DNA of 64,000 nt from a bacterium (GTDB lineage: Bacteria; Hinthialibacterota; Hinthialibacteria; H5-UNCL2). Shown in pieces: positions 10,244 through 19,925 of this stretch (its first letter is position 1; the number at the start of each line of letters is the position of its first letter). The notes below the pieces were generated by a model, which was not told where the DNA came from, searched no databases, and worked only from the letters and a program-made list of their open reading frames with translations. The stretch lies in NCBI GenBank assembly GCA_015075175.1, contig JABTUV010000005.1, positions 248,001 through 312,000 on the forward strand. The letters are read 5' to 3'. Position numbers and translations under genes: made by a program.

Positions 10244-10790
10244 CTGTCCTCCGATACGCGGGCCCCGTAGTTACATCCCGCATCTGATGCACGGAGCCTG
10301 TCGGGCCGCCACCGAGGACTCATCTTTTTTCTCCGGAAGCACCCTTATCAGCAGGTATCTCGAGCGGAGCCAGCGATACATGAGCGTCGGCCTCGATACG
10401 CGGCCCGCAGTTACATCCCGCATCTATGCACGAACCTTCCGTCGGCCGCGTACTGAGGACCTCGGATTTTCTCCTCGGAAGCACTTATCAGCAGGTATCT
10501 TCGGAGCGGCGCCAGCGCCCATGCCGTCCTCTCGATACGCGGCCCGTAGTTACATCCCGCATCTATGCACGGAGCTCGTCGGGCCGCTACTCGAGGACTC
10601 GGATTTTTTCTCTCGGAAGCACTTATCAGCAGGTATCTTCGGAGCGGCGCCAGCGCCCATGCCGTCCTCTCGATACGCGGCCCGTAGTTACATCCCGCAT
10701 CTATGCACGGAGCTCGTCGGGCCGCTACTCGAGGACTCGGATTTTTCTTTTTCTCGGCTTTTTGGCGGACTCGGTTTTTCGCAGCCGCTG
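10244..10790. repeat. Tandem array of four ~138-base family A units
   Basis: Units start at about 10244, 10387, 10524 and 10662. Each reads CGTCCTCTCGATACGCGG, TTACATCCCGCATCTATGC, TCGGGCCGCTACTCGAGG, then CTCGGAAGCACTTATCAGC and CGGCGCCAGCGCCCATG. Units 3 and 4 are nearly identical; units 1 and 2 carry small deletions. No gene is visible here. Confidence 0.85.
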
Positions 10791-10797
10791 CGGGCAG

Positions 10798-10868
10798 GGA
10801 CAGGCGCCGATTTCCGTGGAGGGAATTCGCCTCGTGGCGGGGCTGCGGAGCGGAAATCGGTGACCGTC
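10798..10868. repeat. Family B inverted repeat
   Basis: The left arm GGACAGGCGCCGATTTCC and right arm GGAAATCGGTGACCGTC flank a spacer of about 40 bases. It directly follows the family A array. Similar pairs occur at 38944, 40598 and 54284. Confidence 0.7.
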
Positions 10869-10885
10869 GCCACCGGCTCCAGCGC

Positions 10886-11305
10886 TTACTCCGGATCGGC
10901 GGCGGGGCAGGCGTGGAGGGCGCCGTAGCGGCGCTTGCGATAGTAGAGAAAGAGGGCGGCGAGGAGGATGGCGCCCAGGCGATCGGCCGCCCCAGTCCCG
11001 AGGTCGGCGGTGCGGCCGGGTGTGAGAGTTGATGCCATTCGTCCGAGAGGCCGTAGAGTGCGGCGGCCAGTGCGGAGTAGAGGGCGGCGCGTATGGGACA
11101 GGCGCGCGGGAACTCGATCCGCGCCGCGCGCAGGAAGAGCGCGGTCAGGAGGGCGTACTCGAGCACGTGCAGGGTCTTGTCTTTGACGAAGACGTACAGC
11201 AGATCGACGATGGGGCGGGGAAGGTGTTCTGTGCGGAGAAGAAGAAGATGGCGGGCGGCGTAGGCCAGCGCGGGCGCCCAGGCGGATGCGGCGGCGGATT
11301 TAGAC
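10886..11305 (-). pseudogene. VanZ-like membrane protein (frameshifted)
   Basis: Reading across frames gives WAPALAYAA, RPIVDLLYVFVKDKTLHVLE, YALLTALFLRAARIEF, AALYSALAAALYGLSDEWHQ, then PGRTADLG and GAILLAALFLYYRKRRYG, ending at TAA 10886. This is the VanZ-family order: a first helix, a DK.LH.LEY segment, then YGLSDEWHQ and PGR..D. Four or more frame changes are needed. Family members are small membrane proteins; only some give glycopeptide resistance, and nothing here implies that role. The start cannot be fixed and probably lies close to 11305. Confidence 0.6.
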
Positions 11306-11928
11306 CTAACACCGCGGCCTGCCGCGGAGGGGCGGCGCCCGGCGGCGGCTCATGCCCTCATGCACCGCGGCGGCCGTCCAGGCGGCTCGCAGGCGCCCTT
11401 TGTCCTCGGGGCTGATGCGCGAGAAGAAGAGGGTCACGCGATATTGGGTGCGGTTGTCCACTTCCACCGGCTCGGCGCGCACGACCACGCGCGGTGGTTT
11501 CCAGCCGATCGGTTTTCCAGGATCCGAGAGCGATCCAGCGTCACGGCGTACATGGTGAAGAGGGACAGCTCCTGGGGAACAGGCGGCGGCGATGCCGAGG
11601 GTGCTGATACGTCACCTCGGTCTGGCAGGTGGCGAGTCGGCCCCTCGCGATGAACGATGCCGACGTTGACGCGTTGAGGGAGCGGGCGCGCGCCGCCGCT
11701 CGTGCCGCACCACCGTCTGTTTGCCCACAGTTCACAACCTCGATGATGCGAATGATGCGTCCTTCGTCGGTCGGACAGGTCAGCGCGCCTCCGGAGTTCG
11801 CGGGTGGAAACCAGCTTGAGGATCACGTCGGATTCCAGGTCTTCGGGGGCCAGCTCGTCCAGGTACTCCGCCTTGAACTTGCGCAGCACTTCCGAGAGTC
11901 TGCCGTGCCCCACGTAATAGACGGCCAT
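11306..11928 (-). pseudogene. PilZ-like domain protein (frameshifted)
   Basis: The N-terminus is clean: MAVYYVGHGRLSEVLRKFKA followed by EYLDELAPEDLESDVILKLV. After about residue 50 the frame breaks repeatedly. The C-terminus, in another frame, reads TQYRVTLFFSRISPEDKGRL, which resembles the last strand and helix of PilZ (c-di-GMP binding) domains. The RxxxR and DxSxxG motifs expected of PilZ cannot be assembled with confidence. The gene ends where the VanZ-like gene begins and lies nine bases from the PEGA lipoprotein gene, so the three probably form an operon. Confidence 0.4.
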
Positions 11929-11936
11929 GGTCGGCG

Positions 11937-12311
11937 CTAGTCGGCCTCCAGGTTGACGTCGACGACGCTGTTCTGGCCCGCGGCCACGTCGGTCCAGACC
12001 TCGGCGGTGCGGTAGCCGGACTTCTTGACCAGCACGAGGTGCTTGCCGCGGTTCAGGCTGACGCGCTCGGGGGTGGCGCCGACGTACTTGTTATCGACAT
12101 AGACGCGCGCGCCGGACGGCTGGCTGCGCACCTCCAAGCTTCCGTAGTTGGTCAGGTTGGAGAGGCCGCGCGAGACCTGGCGACCGGAGTCGCAGGCGGA
12201 GACGAGCATCCCCGCGCAGAGCAGCACCAGGAGCCAACTGAGGCTTGAACTCCGGGGCGCGCGCAAACTGAGGTCTGAACTGCTAGGAGCTGGCGTGGGA
12301 AGCATCACCAA
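11937..12311 (-). CDS. PEGA-domain lipoprotein
   Basis: A protein of 124 residues. A hydrophobic signal segment (SLSWLLVLLCAGMLVSAC) ends in a lipobox with Cys at about residue 40. The mature part is one PEGA domain: GSLEVRSQPSGARVYVDNK, VGATPERVSLNRGKHLVLVK, and a closing beta strand. PEGA domains are small beta folds common in surface and cell-wall-associated proteins. The frame overlaps the end of the upstream nuclease-family gene by 29 bases if the first ATG (12311) is used. Confidence 0.7.
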   Translation of the reverse strand: MVMLPTPAPSSSDLSLRAPRSSSLSWLLVLLCAGMLVSACDSGRQVSRGLSNLTNYGSLEVRSQPSGARVYVDNKYVGATPERVSLNRGKHLVLVKKSGYRTAEVWTDVAAGQNSVVDVNLEAD

Positions 12312-12696
12312 GGACCTGTTCCTCCACGAGAATGGGGATGTTCTTGAGCGTGGCGATGGCCACGCAATCGCTGGGCCGGGCGTCGACGCGCACTTCGCGG
12401 CCGTTCGCTTTGACGACCAACCAGGCGAAGAAGGTTTCGTCCTGGAGTTTATAGATCTCCACCTGGCAGACCTCGCCGCCGACGGCCTCCAGGGCGTTGA
12501 CCAGGAGGTCGTGGGTCTGGGGGCGCAGGGCCTCGGTGCGATTGAGGCGCATCTCGATGGCGGTCGCCTCGAAGAGGCCGATCAGGATGGGCAGGCAGCG
12601 ACGCGGGGCGGCGCGCTCGCGCAGCACCAACTGCTGCGGCTCGCGCGGATCATCGGGGATGACCGTCAACCGGTACACGTCCATCTCGCGCAGCAT
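12283..12696 (-). CDS. Bifunctional nuclease family protein (BFN/DUF151)
   Basis: About 137 residues. The family pattern is clear: LPILIGLFEATAIEMRLNRT, RPQTHDLLVNALEAVGG, and a central VDARPSDCVAIA motif, the hallmark of DUF151/BFN proteins. Founding members were reported to have RNase and DNase activity in plants; the bacterial role is unsettled. The ATG at 12696 (MLREMDVYRL) has GGTGGGAC just upstream. Its stop codon overlaps the PEGA gene, so the two are probably cotranscribed. Confidence 0.85.
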   Translation of the reverse strand: MLREMDVYRLTVIPDDPREPQQLVLRERAAPRRCLPILIGLFEATAIEMRLNRTEALRPQTHDLLVNALEAVGGEVCQVEIYKLQDETFFAWLVVKANGREVRVDARPSDCVAIATLKNIPILVEEQVLGDASHASS

Positions 12697-12789
12697 CGTC
12701 CCACCATGATGCCAAGGCTGTATCGACGCGCCTATTATGACGGGCGGGGAGAGGCGCCGCAAGCTCTTTTCCCCGTGTGGGGAAGGGAG

Positions 12790-12970
12790 CCGTCATTGCG
12801 ACCGCAAGGAGAAATCCTGCCGTTTGCGCGGGTGCGGGCGAAGAGCGGAGGAGATTTCTCCCTGCGGTCGAAATGACAGATTGGGCGGGTGGGGCAAGGC
12901 GCAGCACGCTGCGCAACTACGGGGCAGCACGCGCGCCATCCCCCCCAACCCCCCTTGTCAAGGGGGGCTT
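12790..12970. repeat. Intergenic repeats, families C, H and E
   Basis: Family C occupies about 12790-12885: CATTGCGACCGCAAGGAGAA and its inverted partner TTTCTCCCTGCGGTCGAAAT. A GCGCAGCACGCTGCGCAAC palindrome (family H, also near 38335) is at about 12900-12918. A family E CCCCCCTTGTCAAGGGGGG hairpin at about 12950-12968 abuts the end of the sulfatase gene and may terminate it. Confidence 0.65.
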
Positions 12971-12971
12971 T

Positions 12972-14522
12972 TCAGACCGGACCCAGGGCGGTACGGAGCA
13001 GGTTGCGGGCGTCGTCGTACCAGTCGGCGTAAGCCGTGCCGGGCAGGAGCGGATCGTGGGCTTCCGCCAGGTGGTCGGCGAGGAGGCGACGCAGGCGCGA
13101 CAGGGTCGGCAAGTCCTGGCCGTTTTCGGCCAGGTTGCGGAGCTGATAGGGATCGTCCAGGTGGTGGTAGAGTTCCTCGCGGCCACCCAGCCAGCGGACG
13201 TAGGTGTGGGTGGGTGTGCGCACGCCGCGCCACTCGGTCCAGTTGGTCCCGGTGTCGAAATAGTCCCAATGGCTGCTGTAGTTCATCATGAGAACGCTGT
13301 CGCGCCGGGGCGGGCGCGCACCCCGGAGGACGCCGGAGAAGTCGAGGCCCTCGGCGCGGCCGGGGATGGGGACGCCGGCCAGGGCGCAGAGCGTGGGCAT
13401 GTGGTCGATGGGGGTATGCAGCGCGTCGCTCCGAGCCGGATGCAGGGCGCCCGGCCAGCGGAAGATCAGCGGGATGCCGACGGATTCTTCATAGGGAACC
13501 ATCTTGTTGTGGCGTCCGTGACTGGCCAGCATCTCGCCGTGATCGGCGGTAATGACGAGCAAGGTGTTTTCCGCGAGGCCGCTCTGGTCCAGAAAGGCGA
13601 CTAACCGACCGACGGCGTCATCGAAGTTGGCGATCATGGCGTAATAGCAACGCGGATCGCCGGCGATCTTCTCGACGGCCTCGGGGCGGACGTTGGGGCG
13701 CCAGGAGAGGGTCTCGGGGATGCGCTCCAGGTAACCCTCGGGGGTGTGGGCGAGATTCCAGGGCGGATGGGGCGGATGAGGGGCGATCATGAGAAAGAAA
13801 GGCCGATCGCCGGACTGGCGCGCGCGCATGTAGTCGATGGCGAGGTCGATCTCGGCGTCGGTTTCGTAGCGCGGCATGATGAGGCGTTCGGGCGTGTCGC
13901 GATAGTAGAAGGGGCGCTGGAAGGCGACGTGGAAGTTGAAGGCGGCCCAGTAGTCGAAGCCCTGGCGGGCCGGTCCGGGAGGGACGAACTCCGGCTCGGG
14001 GTTTTGTTCCAGGTACGCGCGGCGGGCGCGGTTGCGGCGCTGTCGGTCGGCCTCGGTCATGAGATGCGGTCCATCGTGCTTGCGTTCGCCCGCCGCCAGG
14101 TGCCATTTGCCGATGAAGCCGGTGTCGTAGCCGGCGTCGCGGAAGGCCTCGGCGATGCAGTATTCGGCGGGGTTGCTCTCGACCCAGTTGATGACGATGC
14201 CGGTGTGGGTGGGATGGCGGCCGGTCATGAGCATGCCGCGGTAGGGGGTGCAAAGCGGGCAGGTGGAAAGGGCGTTGGTGAAGACCACGCCTTCCGACGC
14301 CAGGCGATCCAGGTGGGGCGTGGCGACGTTTTTGCCCCCGTTGTAGCCTACGTCGCAGGCGCGCAGTTGATCGTCGAAAATGAAGACGATGTTGGGCCGG
14401 CGGGCGGGCGGCGTGAGACCGGTTGCGCGGTCGGGGCGCGTTCCACAGCCCAAGAGCGAGGCGGAGAGGAGCCCCGCGGCCGACTGGCCGAGGAAGTCGC
14501 GGCGGCTGGTGCGATGGGACAT
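12972..14522 (-). CDS. Tat-exported sulfatase
   Basis: A protein of about 516 residues. The N-terminus has a twin-arginine signal (RTSRRDFLGQ) and a possible lipobox LLGCG, so it is exported, perhaps as a lipoprotein. The sulfatase core starts NIVFIFDDQLRACD, with metal-binding DD. The formylglycine site is CTPYRGMLMTG (C-x-P-x-R). Further motifs are GKWHLAAGE and ITADHGEMLASHGR. The C-terminus carries ELYHHLDDPYQLRNLA, usual for arylsulfatase-type enzymes. It should hydrolyse sulfate esters on a glycan or small molecule; the anaerobic or aerobic maturase is not in this window. The start has GGGAGG eight bases upstream. A radical SAM gene lies 19 bases upstream on the same strand but belongs to a different class from sulfatase maturases. 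Confidence 0.9.
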   Translation of the reverse strand: MSHRTSRRDFLGQSAAGLLSASLLGCGTRPDRATGLTPPARRPNIVFIFDDQLRACDVGYNGGKNVATPHLDRLASEGVVFTNALSTCPLCTPYRGMLMTGRHPTHTGIVINWVESNPAEYCIAEAFRDAGYDTGFIGKWHLAAGERKHDGPHLMTEADRQRRNRARRAYLEQNPEPEFVPPGPARQGFDYWAAFNFHVAFQRPFYYRDTPERLIMPRYETDAEIDLAIDYMRARQSGDRPFFLMIAPHPPHPPWNLAHTPEGYLERIPETLSWRPNVRPEAVEKIAGDPRCYYAMIANFDDAVGRLVAFLDQSGLAENTLLVITADHGEMLASHGRHNKMVPYEESVGIPLIFRWPGALHPARSDALHTPIDHMPTLCALAGVPIPGRAEGLDFSGVLRGARPPRRDSVLMMNYSSHWDYFDTGTNWTEWRGVRTPTHTYVRWLGGREELYHHLDDPYQLRNLAENGQDLPTLSRLRRLLADHLAEAHDPLLPGTAYADWYDDARNLLRTALGPV

Positions 14523-14541
14523 GAGGGACCTCCCTTTTTTC

Positions 14542-15343
14542 TCAATAGACTTCGGCGGGGACGCCGGTTTGTTCCGTGAGTCGGGCGGCGATCTCCTGCA
14601 GGCGCTGGGGCGGCACGGGCTGCACGTAAGAGGCGGCGGGGGGGCGCTCGATGGAGTAGACTTGCACCGCGTGGGGGCGCACGCGGGCGACTGCGGCGAT
14701 CCAGGCCGCAACTGCCGCCTCGGTTGCGTTGCTGTAACGGCCGGAGATGAACAGGCTTTGCAGGGTGAAGGGCAGGCTCTTGCCCAGTTCGATGAGGTCC
14801 TGGATGATCTGTTCGAGGTTGTGGGAGCGATGGGGGAGGTTGACGGCATGAAAGTCCTCGGGGCGGCCTGCGTCCAGTTTGAGCACGCGGTCGTCGAAGA
14901 GGGGGAGGGCGGCTTTTACGGCGGAGTCGTGCAAGGTAGCCGCGTTGGAGAGGAGGACGAGGCGCGCGCCGGGGGCATGGCGGTCGCGCAGCCGGCGCGA
15001 CTCTTCCGTGATCCGCCGGAACTCCGGGTGCATGGTGGGTTCGCCGTTGCCCGCGAAGGTGACGGCGTCCAGTCGGCGTCCCGTCGCGGCGAGCCCGCCA
15101 GTACGGTCTCCAGCGCGAGGGCGACTCCCGCGAAGTGGAAAGGGATGGGACCCGGCCTCGGAGAGGTCGAGGATCTGTGTCCAGCCGCATTCGCAGTAGG
15201 GGCAGCTATTTCTGCAGACCTTCAGGGCGCGCCGCTGGCAGGAGGCTGACGCCGAGGGAGCAACCGTAGCGGCGGCTGGCGACGGGGCCGAAGATGATGT
15301 CGGAGAGGAGGCCCTGGACCTTGTCGATGGCGCGGTCGTTCAT
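14542..15343 (-). CDS. Radical SAM protein (COG0731-like, frameshifted)
   Basis: The reconstructed N-terminus is MNDRAIDKVQGLLSDII, then FGPVASRRYGCSLGVSLLP. After a frame change near 15215 comes CRNSCPYCECGW, the Cx3Cx2C cluster motif for a 4Fe-4S cluster. A second change near 15060 leads to TFAGNGEPTMHPEFRRITEE and then a clean C-terminus of about 160 residues. The GPV.SRR opening and the NGEPT(L/M)HP segment are typical of the COG0731 group, which includes wyosine-synthesis relatives; the substrate here is unknown. It lies 19 bases upstream of the sulfatase gene on the same strand, suggesting an operon. The breaks are next to the repeat array that starts at 15403. Confidence 0.75.
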
Positions 15344-15402
15344 GGGTGGTCGCGGTACGGGAGCGGCGGGGACAGTCAATGCGGAAATGGAGCGCGAGAG
15401 GC

Positions 15403-15895
15403 GCCGTGGCCTCGATACGGCCCCCGAAGGAGGTTATGCCGCCTCATGGGGTGTTGCGGCGGGCCCTACTCGAGGACACGGCTGACATGACTGCCTATTG
15501 ACGCGGCCTTACTCGAGGACACGGGCTGACATGACTGCCTGACGGCCCACTGAGGACACGGCTGAGCATGACTGCCTATTGACGGCCCACTCGAGGACAT
15601 GGGCTGACATGAGTTCTGCCTATTGACGGCCTACTCTGAGGACACGGCTGACATGACTGCCCATTGACGGCCTACCGAGGACACGGCTGACATGATCGCC
15701 TATTGACGGCCTACTCGAGGACACGGCTGACATGGCCCATTGGACGGCCTCTCGAGGACACGACGCGACTTGTTGCCTATTGACGGCCTCCGGAGGACAC
15801 GGCCCAGGTTTCTGTATCAGAGGGCCTACTCGAGGACACGGCTGACTTGACTGCGTATTGACGGCCTACTCGAGGACACGGCTTGGGTTTGCACG
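15403..15895. repeat. Tandem array of about eleven ~40-base units
   Basis: After one CTCGATACGGCCCCC half-element, the unit GGCCTACTCGAGGACACGG plus CTGACATGACTGCCTATTGA repeats about eleven times from about 15466, with small indels. The unit is the right half of family A plus a short linker. Units touch each other with no unique spacers. It lies between the radical SAM gene and birA. Confidence 0.85.
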
Positions 15896-15942
15896 TGTCG
15901 AGACACGATGACGCGGGTTGTTTTTCCGGATAAAGGGGTATA

Positions 15943-16962
15943 GTGGCGGGCATGGAGAGGTTGGCAGGAGGAGACAGGGCGGTAGGCGAGACGCCGGCGC
16001 CGCTCAGGTTGGGGGATCCGGCGGTGGTGCTGCTGCGGCGGCTTCTGGCGGTGGAGGGACGGCCGCTCTCCCTGTGCTCGTTGGGAGCGCCGTTGGAGGA
16101 GCTGTCGGGGATCATCGAGACGCTCTGCGCACATGGGGCGGAGGTCTCGCTGGTACCGGAGGTGGGATTGTCGGCAAGCCGCAGCGGTCGGTTGTCGGCG
16201 GCGGAGTTTCTGGCTTGCCGAAAGCCGGGTTCGTGGCCGGCGGCGGCGTTGTGCCTGGTTTCGGCGGGTTCGACGCAGGACGTGGCCGCGCATTGGGCGC
16301 AACGGGGATTCGCGGATGGTGTCGTGGTCTCTGCCGACTATCAGACGCACGGGCGGGGGCGGCAGGGGCGGCGGTGGTTTTCGGAGTCGGGGCGGAACCT
16401 CTTGGCGTCGTTCGTCTTGCGCGACGAGCACCTCCATCCGCTGGGGGCGTTGCGGGTTGCGCTGGCCGTCTACGACGCGCTGGCGCCGTGGGTGGGAGAT
16501 TGCCTCCGGTTGCGCTGGCCCAACGACGTGGTCGCCGGCGGACGCAAGCTGGCCGGCACGCTGATCGAGCCGCTCCCGAGTGGTGGGGCGGTCGTCGGCG
16601 TGGGGATCAACGTCAATCAATCCATGCAGGCCGTACCCGGGCGGGTGGCGCGACCCGCGACCAGTCTTTTGGAGCTATTGGGGCGGCCGGTGGATCGCAT
16701 GGAGGTTCTGTCGGCGTTGGCGAACGAGCTGGAGGGGTGGTGCTTACGCGGGCGAGGGGATGAGGGCGCCATCTTGGAAGCGTACCGGGAGCGCTGCGCG
16801 ACGCTGGGGCGGGCGATCACGGTGGTGACGCGGGCGGGCCGGGTCGCCGGCGTTGCGACAGGTTTGGGAGCGGCGGGGGAACTGCTGGTGGACGCAGGGG
16901 GGAGTCGGCGCGTGGCGCTGCTGGCCGGGGACGTGGTGGAGACGCGGCAGGGAGAGGAGTAG
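15943..16962 (+). CDS. birA: Biotin--[acetyl-CoA-carboxylase] ligase
   Basis: About 339 residues. Residues 20-90 look like an N-terminal winged-helix region. The catalytic part has STQDVA, the biotinyl-AMP loop GRGRQGRRWFSESG, KLAGTLIEP and GVGINVN. A small C-terminal SH3-like domain follows (residues 280-330). The enzyme activates biotin with ATP and transfers it to the carrier protein of biotin-dependent carboxylases. With a DNA-binding domain it may also repress biotin genes, but none are nearby. The start is GTG 15943 with AAGGGG close upstream, or ATG 15952. It begins about 50 bases after the repeat array. Confidence 0.9.
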   Translation: MAGMERLAGGDRAVGETPAPLRLGDPAVVLLRRLLAVEGRPLSLCSLGAPLEELSGIIETLCAHGAEVSLVPEVGLSASRSGRLSAAEFLACRKPGSWPAAALCLVSAGSTQDVAAHWAQRGFADGVVVSADYQTHGRGRQGRRWFSESGRNLLASFVLRDEHLHPLGALRVALAVYDALAPWVGDCLRLRWPNDVVAGGRKLAGTLIEPLPSGGAVVGVGINVNQSMQAVPGRVARPATSLLELLGRPVDRMEVLSALANELEGWCLRGRGDEGAILEAYRERCATLGRAITVVTRAGRVAGVATGLGAAGELLVDAGGSRRVALLAGDVVETRQGEE

Positions 16963-17074
16963 GCGGGCGGTCGAATTGCTTGGTACCCGACAAGGTTTTC
17001 TTGCGCGTAACTGCTTCCCGGCAGGACGGTTTTATTCTCAACTCTCAGAATTTCCCTTGACAGAGCCGCACTAA

Positions 17075-18457
<1,383 letters not shown>

Positions 18458-18478
18458 GGTAATGGGGTGACAAGGGCG

Positions 18479-18548
18479 CGGCAGCGAGCAGCCGCAGTCC
18501 AGAGAAAGGATCCCCCGCGGCCCCCTTGTTGTTAAGGGGGGGGAGGAA
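18479..18548. repeat. Families F and E repeats
   Basis: GCGGCAGCGAGCAGCCGCAG (family F, also near 46530, 50629, 63577 and 63635) is followed by a family E palindrome, CCCCCTTGTTGTTAAGGGGG. Both can form hairpins between eno and the FtsB-like gene. Confidence 0.6.
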
Positions 18549-18560
18549 GAGTGGCGAGCG

Positions 18561-18818
18561 ATGCGGATACAGGGTTATTTGGCGGTGTTTGCGGTGACGC
18601 TGGTGTTGGGGACGGTGGTGTTGGGGCCGCGCTGGGTCAAGTTGTCGGAGCAGCGAGCGCGGGTTGAAGCGCTGTCGGCGGAGGTCGCCCGTATCGAGGG
18701 GGAAATCGAGCGGCTGAAGCGAGAGTGCCAGCGGCTGGAAGAGGACCCGGAATGGGTGGAACGGTTCGCCCGGGAGCGAATGGACTGGCGGCGTGCGGGC
18801 GAGGTCGTTTTTCAGTGA
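18561..18818 (+). CDS. FtsB/DivIC-type septum protein
   Basis: An 85-residue bitopic protein. Residues 5-23 form a transmembrane helix (YLAVFAVTLVLGTVVLGPRW). Residues 28-62 form a coiled coil rich in E, R and L (EQRARVEALSAEVARIEGEI). The tail carries EDPEWVERFARERM, which matches the short conserved motif near the end of FtsB/DivIC proteins (P.xIE..AR..L). These proteins bridge FtsL and FtsQ in the division machinery. Position after eno supports the assignment. The start has GGGGGGAGGAAGAG upstream. Confidence 0.8.
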   Translation: MRIQGYLAVFAVTLVLGTVVLGPRWVKLSEQRARVEALSAEVARIEGEIERLKRECQRLEEDPEWVERFARERMDWRRAGEVVFQ

Positions 18819-18875
18819 TTTAGGTACACTGGGCGAGTTCCGTCGGGAATGACTAACTCATTGGGACGAAATAAC

Positions 18876-18904
18876 TTGACGGAAGCGGACGGGAATAGTA
18901 AGTA
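18876..18904 (+). promoter_or_regulatory. Candidate promoter upstream of the STAS gene
   Basis: TTGACG, a 17-base spacer and TAAGTA lie in an AT-richer gap. The -35 is good and the -10 is weak. Downstream there is a GAACG...CGTTC inverted pair around 18923-18940. Confidence 0.3.
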
Positions 18905-19063
18905 GTACGTAAATACCCATAGAGAACGAACCTCACGTTCCCTTCCCGGTGACCCGGGAGGGCGGAGGATGAGTTGGCAGGACGAACCGCTAGAATACTT
19001 TCGCGGGAGGGGGAAGCGGGGTCGTGCGAGGTGGGAGTAGCGGCGTGGCACGGGGAGCTGGAC

Positions 19064-19438
19064 GTGAGCGAGCGGGAGACCGTGGCTGAGTTGGATTGGC
19101 GGCTGGAGGGCGATGTCCTGGTGATTGCGCTCTCGGGCAAGGTGGACTTGGACAACGCGGACGAAGTGCGCAAGGGGATCCGGGCGATTCAGAAGGAGGC
19201 CAAAGGGGCGCGGTTCGCGGCGATGGACCTGTCCGGCTTGACGTATTTGGACAGCGCGGGGCTGGGCACGTTCGTGGGATTGAAGCTGGACATGCGCGGG
19301 TACGACCGCTTCATGGTGTACGGACTGAAGGGGCAGGTGCTGGAGTTGTTCAAGAACATCCGTCTGCACAAAATATTAGACGTGAAGCAGAACTGGGACG
19401 AGGTACTGAGCAGCCTGGAGAGGACCGGGAAGGCGTAG
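19064..19438 (+). CDS. STAS-domain anti-sigma factor antagonist-like protein
   Basis: A protein of 124 residues covering one STAS domain: GDVLVIALSGKVDLDNADEV, then MDLSGLTYLDSAGLGTFVGL. The Ser in LDSAGLG is at the site phosphorylated in SpoIIAA/RsbV proteins. Such proteins release sigma factors or other partners by binding their kinase/anti-sigma factor; no such partner is next to it. The GTG start at 19064 has GGGGAG six bases upstream and places the first strand where STAS domains begin; an ATG further upstream at 18974 is possible. The HU and Asp23 genes follow closely. Confidence 0.82.
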   Translation: MSERETVAELDWRLEGDVLVIALSGKVDLDNADEVRKGIRAIQKEAKGARFAAMDLSGLTYLDSAGLGTFVGLKLDMRGYDRFMVYGLKGQVLELFKNIRLHKILDVKQNWDEVLSSLERTGKA

Positions 19439-19531
19439 CGGCGCGGGGGCAGGATGCCTGGACGACCCGGGTACCGCGAGGAGGCGCACGGGCAAGATGG
19501 CGGCGCCACGCGGGAGCAGAGAGGCGAGGCC

Positions 19532-19906
19532 GTGACGAAGAAGGACATCATCGAAATCGTCGCTCGAAAGACCGGCCACAAGAAGAATCACATCAAGATC
19601 ATCACGGAATGCGTGTTCGACGTGTTCACGGAGCGGCTGGCGACGGAGCGACGGATGGAGATCCGGAATTTCGGGGTGTTCAAGGTGAAGGACACGCCGG
19701 CGCGGATCGGGCGGAACCCGGTGTCCAAGGAGGCGGCGGACGTGCCGGCGCGGCGGATCGTGCAGTTCAAGGCGGGCAAGACGATGAAGGAGTGGGTGAA
19801 CCGTGGGGGCGGGGCGGCGGCTTCCAGTCCACCCGCGGGGGAAGGGGCGCCGGCGGGGCCGCAGCCGGCGGGCGCGACGGGCGACGGGTCGGGCGGCGAG
19901 GTATAA
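19532..19906 (+). CDS. HU/IHF-family DNA-binding protein with a disordered tail
   Basis: A protein of 124 residues. Residues 1-90 are a full HU fold: TKKDIIEIVARKTGHKK, then the beta-arm region MEIRNFGVFKVKDTPARIGR, NPVSKE and VPARRIVQFKAGKTM. The last 33 residues are rich in Gly, Ala and Pro and lack lysine, an extension not usual in HU. The GTG at 19532 (VTKKDII) has GAGG just before it. It lies between the STAS and Asp23 genes. A second HU gene at 37077 lacks the tail. Confidence 0.88.
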   Translation: MTKKDIIEIVARKTGHKKNHIKIITECVFDVFTERLATERRMEIRNFGVFKVKDTPARIGRNPVSKEAADVPARRIVQFKAGKTMKEWVNRGGGAAASSPPAGEGAPAGPQPAGATGDGSGGEV

Positions 19907-19925
19907 TAGCTAAGGCGCTTGTGCC

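Noticed and set aside
10886-11305. Glycopeptide-resistance gene
   Set aside because: VanZ-like folds are widespread in unrelated roles, and no other van gene is present.
14542-15343. Radical SAM partner of the Memo-AMMECR1 fusion
   Set aside because: Its GPV.SRR opening and NGEPTMHP segment place it with COG0731-like proteins, not with the PflA-like enzyme of that system, and it lies 30 kb away.
14542-15343. Sulfatase maturase for the adjacent sulfatase
   Set aside because: Anaerobic sulfatase maturases carry C-terminal SPASM cysteines, which are absent here. The operon link does not by itself support that role.
15403-15895. Possible CRISPR array
   Set aside because: Repeats of about 40 bases are in tandem with no unique spacers, units vary by small indels, and no cas gene is nearby.
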